NCBI GenBank assembly: GCA_030015575.1
Contig: JASDDO010000004.1
Span: forward strand, 320,920,654-320,984,653
Length of the DNA stretch: 64,000 nt
Source: Agapanthus africanus
Taxonomy: Eukaryota; Streptophyta; Magnoliopsida; Asparagales; Amaryllidaceae
Reading direction: 5' to 3'
Of this stretch, positions 63,676-64,000 are shown in pieces. How positions within the stretch are numbered: position 1 is the first letter of the stretch; every line of letters starts with the position of its first letter. A program made the translations under genes and the position numbers. The notes under the pieces were generated by a model that saw nothing but the letters and a program-made list of their open reading frames with translations, searched no databases and had not been told where the DNA came from.

Positions 63676-64000
63676 CAGTGATGACTTGGCCAGTGGCCTC
63701 AGCTTCTTCTACGGACATCGTGAAAGCCTGGCGCCTGGGTACATTCCTCCTGGCCTGAGGAGCATTCCTCGGAACATTCCTTTGAGCTTGATGGAACTGA
63801 TGAGGAGGTGGTGCAGCTTGTGGTCCTCTGGGTGGTGCAGGTAGTGCAGGTCTGGGAGCAGGTGCCTGAAGAGCTGGTCGCTGCGGATAAGTAATTGCTG
63901 GCCTGGGTGCAGCAACTGGGTTCTGTCTTTGGGGATAAGACCCAATATCGTGAGTAGCTGAGCCGCAAACTAAGCAAAGGCGGTTGGCTCAACGGCAGTA
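63676..64000 (-). pseudogene. TE-D gag C-terminus with a broken zinc knuckle
   Basis: The minus strand reads ANRLCLVCGSATHDIGSYPQ, then a Pro/Ala/Gln-rich linker (PQRPALQAPAPRPALPAPPR) and QAFTMSVEEAEATGQVITG. The knuckle C-X2-C-X4-H-X4-C has lost its last Cys (Tyr). This is the region that joins to protease after the intron-like insert. The remainder of Gag is outside the window. Confidence 0.75.

Larger units (their letters stand above)
57130..64000 (-). mobile_element. TE-D: Tekay-type chromovirus, decayed, 5' part beyond window
   Basis: Minus-strand order from right to left: end of gag, protease, reverse transcriptase, RNase H, integrase, chromodomain, polypurine tract, 3' LTR. The LTR ends GGGAAGCGGGGCGTGACA, identical to the solo LTR end at 7018-7035, so both belong to related families. 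Numerous stops and one intron-like insert are present. The second LTR and target site are outside the window. Confidence 0.9.

Overview
The window is nuclear DNA of a flowering plant. No expressed single-copy host gene is evident. It is a stack of nested transposable elements: at least six LTR-retrotransposon copies, one LINE fragment, a MITE-like pair and short host remnants. Evidence for a plant is the Ty1/copia and chromodomain Ty3/gypsy polyproteins, Tat/Ogre-type gag and antisense ORFs, a plant-type RTE LINE, and a plastid-like fragment. I cannot name the species.

Layout. (1) 1-9636, minus strand: a Ty1/copia element with a frameshifted gag-PR-IN ORF (398-2152), a long leader, a primer-binding site (7570-7581) and a 5' LTR (7583-9636). 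Its leader is split by a 3.2 kb solo gypsy LTR (3813-7035, TSD CCGGC). The copia element itself sits in an RTE-clade LINE (9637-10140, minus). (2) 10.3-16.5 kb: host-like DNA with TA microsatellites framing two inverted-repeat elements, an F-box-like pseudogene (about 11720-12777), a tRNA-like sequence with an oversized anticodon arm (14160-14249) and a possible spliced locus (14854-15936). (3) 16495-25667: a complete but dead Tat-lineage gypsy element (TE-C, TSD CCTCC) with a gag remnant, an integrase, a ~172-bp dimeric tandem array and an antisense ORF. (4) 26177-55798: a very large gag-only LTR element (TE-A, TSD ACCCG, 3.75 kb LTRs). It has no reverse transcriptase or integrase and its non-coding part is built from tandem arrays. 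It is split by (5) 39254-51554: a near-pristine Tekay/Del-type chromovirus (TE-B, TSD GGAAT) with 3661-bp LTRs and an intact 1622-codon polyprotein. (6) 55.8-57.1 kb: host-like DNA with a plastid-like segment. (7) 57130-64000, minus strand: a decayed Tekay-type element (TE-D) whose 5' part lies beyond the window.

The order of events can be read from the nesting: LINE, then copia, then the solo-LTR parent; TE-A, then TE-B, which is the youngest. How the parts work: TE-B carries everything needed for its own retrotransposition. TE-A makes only a Gag-like protein and would need enzymes supplied by another element. TE-C retains only integrase plus an antisense protein remnant.

The most unusual signal is that the non-coding parts of TE-A and TE-C, and to a lesser degree the solo LTR, are assembled from families of short tandem hairpins. 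Across units of one family the loop stays constant while the stem sequence changes on both sides so that pairing is kept (for example CTTACGAG/CTCGTAAG, CCTACAAG/CTTGTAGG, CTTTATGAG/CTCATAAAG around the same loop). TE-A's LTRs also hold about 18 units each of TCACGTG-N4-CACGTGA. I do not recall this being described. It needs computation on more copies to establish.
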